The notes under the pieces are model-generated. The model made no database searches. It saw only the letters and a program-made list of their open reading frames with translations, and was not told where the DNA came from. Source: an uncultured Lachnospiraceae bacterium (GTDB lineage Bacteria; Bacillota; Clostridia; Lachnospirales; Lachnospiraceae). From it: DNA of 64,000 nucleotides. The stretch is from contig CAJUDH010000003.1 in assembly GCA_910584845.1 (NCBI GenBank), positions 62,001 to 126,000 of the forward strand. Direction: 5' to 3'. The stretch's first letter is position 1. Each line of letters opens with the position of its first letter. The position numbers were made by a program, and so were the translations under genes. Shown here one piece after another: positions 61,162 through 64,000 of the stretch.

Positions 61162-61190
61162 TTGACTTTTTACGGAATTTCGTGTATCCT
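61162..61190 (+). promoter_or_regulatory. Promoter of the T-box and trpB2
   Basis: TTGACT (61162-61167), 17-base spacer, TATCCT (61185-61190), directly before the T-box leader. Confidence 0.6.
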
Positions 61191-61195
61191 TATTT

Positions 61196-61478
61196 TCATA
61201 ATTCAATTGGCTGCAAACCGATGACTGGGATAAGTAACTTTTCGGAACATGCACAGAGAGCCGCAGGCGGTGGGATTGCGGTGATGGAAAGAAGGGTGAA
61301 TGGACCCGCGAGGGCAAACTGAAACAGGCAAAAGCATGGAGTAGGGGAGACGTGGCTGCACGTTATAGCAGGAAGTGTATGTTTGTACACGGCAGAGCGC
61401 ATTCGGAAGAATGAATTTAGGTGGCACCGCAGAAGTGATAACTCCTGTCCTATCAGATTTAGGGCAGGGGTTTTTTGT
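61196..61478 (+). promoter_or_regulatory. T-box riboswitch, probably tryptophan-specific
   Basis: The T-box core GAATTTAGGTGGCACCGC is at 61413-61430. It is followed by a competing terminator with stem CCTGTCCT (61444-61451)/AGGGCAGG (61461-61468) and six U. Upstream is a stem I region of about 130 bases with the conserved features GACTGGGATAAGTAAC and AGAGAGCCG. A TGG triplet at 61301-61303 (context GTGAATGGACC) is the likely specifier, matching tRNA-Trp and the gene downstream. Uncharged tRNA-Trp should allow read-through into trpB2. Confidence 0.88.
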
Positions 61479-61608
61479 AGTTAGGGGGAGGGCCTCCGGC
61501 CCCTAATGCTTTTGCCATCGGTTTCCGGGTCCGGGTAGGCCGGGATCGGTTGATTGCGGCAGTGGATTTGGTAAAATAAAATCAAATAAGAAGAAAGGAA
61601 GAGGCGCT

Positions 61609-62979
61609 ATGGAACAGACGATCCCCTATAAAATTTATCTGGAAGAACAGGAGATGCCGAGGCAGTGGTACAATGTGCGGGCTGACATGAAGAAAAAGCC
61701 GGCCCCCATATTAAATCCAGGCACATTAAAACCCATTACCCTGGAAGAATTATCTGCCATTTTTTGTAAAGAACTGGCCAGGCAGGAATTGGACGATGCG
61801 ACCCCTTACTTTGATATACCCCAAGAAATATTGGATTTTTACCGGATGTACCGCCCGTCGCCGTTGGTGAGGGCTTACTGCCTGGAGAAAAAGCTGGATA
61901 CCCCCGCCCATATCTATTACAAATTTGAGGGGAATAATACTTCCGGAAGCCATAAACTAAATTCTGCCATCGCCCAGGCCTATTATGCCAAAAAACAGGG
62001 CCTTAAAGGGGTGACGACGGAAACCGGGGCTGGCCAGTGGGGGACGGCGTTATCCATGGCCTGCGCCTATTTGGGCCTGGATTGCCAGGTCTATATGGTG
62101 AAATGTTCGTATGAGCAGAAGCCGTTCCGCAGGGAAGTGATGCGCACCTACGGCGCTAAAGTGACGCCTTCCCCGTCTATGGAGACCGAGGTGGGCCGGA
62201 AGATGAACGCGGAGTTTCCGGGGACGACCGGAAGTTTGGGATGCGCCATTTCCGAGGCGGTGGAGGCGGCGGTAAACCAGCCGGGATACCGTTACGTTTT
62301 AGGGTCTGTACTGTCCCAAGTACTGCTGCACCAGTCAGTGATCGGCTTGGAAGCCAAGGCGGCGCTGGATAAATACGGCATCAAGGCGGATATGATTATT
62401 GGCTGCGCCGGCGGCGGCTCTAACCTGGGCGGTTTGATTTCCCCCTTTGCGGGGCAGATGTTAAGGGGGGAGGCAGATTATGAAATTATCGCCGTAGAGC
62501 CGGCTTCCTGCCCAACCCTGACCAGGGGCGTATATGCTTATGATTTCTGTGATACGGGAAAGGTTTGCCCGCTGGCGAAAATGTATACTTTGGGCAGCGG
62601 CTTTATCCCGTCGGCCAGCCATGCCGGCGGGCTGCGCTACCATGGCATGAGCTCCGTAGTGTCAGAGCTGTATGACCAGGGGCTGATGGCAGCCAGGAGC
62701 GTGGGGCAGACCGAGGTCTTTCGGGCGGCCCAGGCCTTTGCCCGGGTGGAGGGCATCCTTCCGGCGCCGGAGAGCAGCCACGCGATTAAAGTGGCTATTG
62801 ACGAGGCCTTAAAATGCAAGGAAACCGGGGAGGCGAAAAATATCGTCTTTGGCCTGACCGGAACGGGATATTTTGATATGGTGGCCTATCAGCGGTTTAA
62901 TGACGGGGCAATGAACGATTATGTCCCCGGTGACGAGGAGCTGGCCAGGCCCATGGGCATGTTGCCGAAAGTAGAATAG
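61609..62979 (+). CDS. trpB: Stand-alone tryptophan synthase beta chain, TrpB2 type
   Basis: TrpB makes tryptophan from indole and serine with PLP. At 456 aa with the N-terminal extension and the motifs KFEGNNTSGSHKLNSA (PLP lysine), TETGAGQWGTALS and CAGGGSNLGG, this is the TrpB2 branch, which usually works without a TrpA partner. There is no trpA or other trp gene nearby. Control by a Trp T-box suggests it salvages indole when tryptophan is short. ATG 61609 follows GAAAGGAAGAGGCGCT. Confidence 0.93.
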   Translation: MEQTIPYKIYLEEQEMPRQWYNVRADMKKKPAPILNPGTLKPITLEELSAIFCKELARQELDDATPYFDIPQEILDFYRMYRPSPLVRAYCLEKKLDTPAHIYYKFEGNNTSGSHKLNSAIAQAYYAKKQGLKGVTTETGAGQWGTALSMACAYLGLDCQVYMVKCSYEQKPFRREVMRTYGAKVTPSPSMETEVGRKMNAEFPGTTGSLGCAISEAVEAAVNQPGYRYVLGSVLSQVLLHQSVIGLEAKAALDKYGIKADMIIGCAGGGSNLGGLISPFAGQMLRGEADYEIIAVEPASCPTLTRGVYAYDFCDTGKVCPLAKMYTLGSGFIPSASHAGGLRYHGMSSVVSELYDQGLMAARSVGQTEVFRAAQAFARVEGILPAPESSHAIKVAIDEALKCKETGEAKNIVFGLTGTGYFDMVAYQRFNDGAMNDYVPGDEELARPMGMLPKVE

Positions 62980-63086
62980 CCAAAATAAAAGCGTCTGCCC
63001 GTGGCAATGGCCTGCAAACGTGCCTTATCGTTTGTGCCTGAAATGGCAGTTTGAAGGGCGCCGCGGAATTGGCATGGACCGGAAAG

Positions 63087-63120
63087 CGGGGAGGCGGCAA
63101 AATGCCGCCATTCCCCGTTT
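63087..63120. terminator. Bidirectional terminator between trpB2 and the ABC ATPase gene
   Basis: CGGGGA-GGCGGCA (63087-63099) pairs with TGCCGCC-A-TTCCCCG (63103-63117) with one bulge, followed by GTTTTAG. It lies just outside the stop of the minus-strand gene. Confidence 0.65.
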
Positions 63121-64000
63121 TAGCCTTCCAGGGGGAAATGGCAAAACACTTGCCGCCCCCCTATTTGCCTGGATTCGGGGACCTTTTGCCGGCATAGGCC
63201 TTTGGCATAGGGGCACCTGGTATGGAAACGGCATCCGGATGGCGGATGGACCGGGGAGGGGAGCTCCCCTGCCAGCAGCTCTTTGTCCTGGCTTCGCAGC
63301 CGGGGGTCCGCCTTGGGGATGGCATTGAGAAGAAAACGGGTATAGGGGTGGAGGGGATGTTGGTATAATTCTTCCGTATCCCCGACCTCGCAGATATTCC
63401 CCAAAAACATGACGCAAACCCGGTCGGCGATAAACTTGACTACGCTCAAATCATGGGAGATAAACAAATAAGTAAGCCCATACCGCATCTGCAGGCCTTT
63501 TAGAAGGTTTAACACCTGGGACTGGATGGATACGTCCAACGCAGACACCGGCTCGTCGCAGATAATCAGTTTCGGGTTCAGGGCAATGGCCCGGGCGATG
63601 CCGATCCGCTGCCTTTGGCCGCCGGAAAACTGGTGGGGGTACCGGTTGTAAAATTCTTCTGCAATGCCCACTTCTTTCATCAATGCCTTGACCCGTGCTT
63701 CCCGTTCTTTTTTATTCTTCATGCCGTGGGTAGACAAAGGTTCGCCGATGATCTTTTTTACGCTCATCCGAGGATTCAGGGATGCGTAAGGGTCCTGGAA
63801 TATGATCTGCATTTGCTTCCGGTAACAGGAAAATGCAGCTTCGTCCAAGGAGGTAATATCCTCGCCGTCAAACAGGATTTGGCCGGAAGTAGGCTCCAAA
63901 AGCCGGATGAGCAGCCGGCCCAAAGTACTTTTCCCACAGCCGGATTCGCCTACCAGGGCCAGGGTTTCACCTTCATACAGGCTTAGGCTTACGTCTGTCA
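63120..64000 (-). CDS. Oligopeptide/dipeptide ABC transporter ATP-binding protein (OppF/DppF), cut by window end
   Basis: The visible 293 codons lack the gene start, which lies beyond 64000. Walker A is GESGCGKST near the window edge, then the Q-loop IIFQDPYASLNPRMSV, signature FSGGQRQRIGIARA, Walker B LIICDEPVSALDVSIQSQV and the switch ISHDLSVV. The C-terminal oligopeptide-transporter domain is complete, with YTRFLLNAIPKADP and the cluster-like cysteines in GCRFHTRCPYAKGLC. This domain identifies it as the F-type ATPase, which works with a D-type ATPase; that gene should lie just upstream, outside the window. Confidence 0.94.
   Translation of the reverse strand, partial: TDVSLSLYEGETLALVGESGCGKSTLGRLLIRLLEPTSGQILFDGEDITSLDEAAFSCYRKQMQIIFQDPYASLNPRMSVKKIIGEPLSTHGMKNKKEREARVKALMKEVGIAEEFYNRYPHQFSGGQRQRIGIARAIALNPKLIICDEPVSALDVSIQSQVLNLLKGLQMRYGLTYLFISHDLSVVKFIADRVCVMFLGNICEVGDTEELYQHPLHPYTRFLLNAIPKADPRLRSQDKELLAGELPSPVHPPSGCRFHTRCPYAKGLCRQKVPESRQIGGRQVFCHFPLEG

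Overview
The window looks like a chromosomal segment of a moderately GC-rich, spore-forming member of the Lachnospiraceae (Clostridia). The reasons are a germination protease gene (gpr), an ireB-ruvX-DUF1292 cluster, a Firmicutes comEC-holA-rpsT-gpr order, ribonuclease J, a clostridial DUF3793 protein, NfnAB-type transhydrogenase genes, vegetative promoters of the TTGACA-17-TATAAT type and strong GGAGG ribosome binding sites. Assignment to a family is inference from gene content; no 16S gene is present.

Layout. 1-2 kb: a DUF3793 gene and a decayed MATE efflux pseudogene behind a consensus promoter and an attenuator-like terminator. 2-12.5 kb: a TetM-like ribosome GTPase fused to a Rae1/YacP-type NYN nuclease, phosphoglycerate mutase, an orphan TRAP binding lipoprotein, a three-PepSY secreted protein, a zinc-ribbon membrane protein, an ABC exporter and a DegV protein. 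12.5-21.4 kb: sensor kinase, GerMN lipoprotein, comEC (apparent AUU start), a Bax-inhibitor-1 protein, holA, a small HTH regulator, rpsT and gpr. 21.4-27.6 kb: translation and thio-modification genes (prmA, rsmE, cysteine desulfurase, thiI, an HPr-like protein without the active-site His, mtaB). 27.6-34.5 kb: a cluster resembling the Bacillus yrzL-yrrK-yrzB-yrrL-yrrM-yrrN region (ireB, ruvX, DUF1292, MltG-like, trmR-like, U32 peptidase) with a Fur-family gene and rnj inserted. 34.5-46.2 kb: an M16C metalloprotease, era, an unknown 206-aa protein, nfnA-nfnB, an intact MATE transporter and a complete polar amino acid ABC importer.

46.2-50.3 kb is the accessory region. It is AT-richer, holds a MarR gene with a broken nitroreductase gene, and then a 2.25-kb element bounded by two identical 119-bp copies of the 3' part of tRNA-Arg(ACG) plus its terminator. 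A third, decayed copy lies further out. Inside are 21-bp iterons, a candidate type I toxin-antitoxin module (29-aa membrane peptide with a sequestered ribosome binding site and a convergent antisense RNA), a 53-aa membrane peptide and a DUF5688 protein, but no integrase. This is best read as a cis-mobilizable remnant that depends on an integrase in trans.

50.6-58.3 kb holds a 2447-aa LPXTG surface protein: signal peptide, Thr/Glu-rich repeats, beta-helix region and a run of Cna-B-like domains. 58.3-64 kb has a B12-binding radical SAM protein, a tRNA-dihydrouridine synthase, a T-box controlled stand-alone TrpB2 and the end of an oligopeptide ABC ATPase gene running off the window.

The strongest candidates for something new are the GTPase-nuclease fusion at 2118-4832 and the tRNA-anchored element with its toxin module at 47.6-50.3 kb. 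Most start sites were chosen by the ribosome binding site and differ from the longest possible reading frame; this is stated where it matters.
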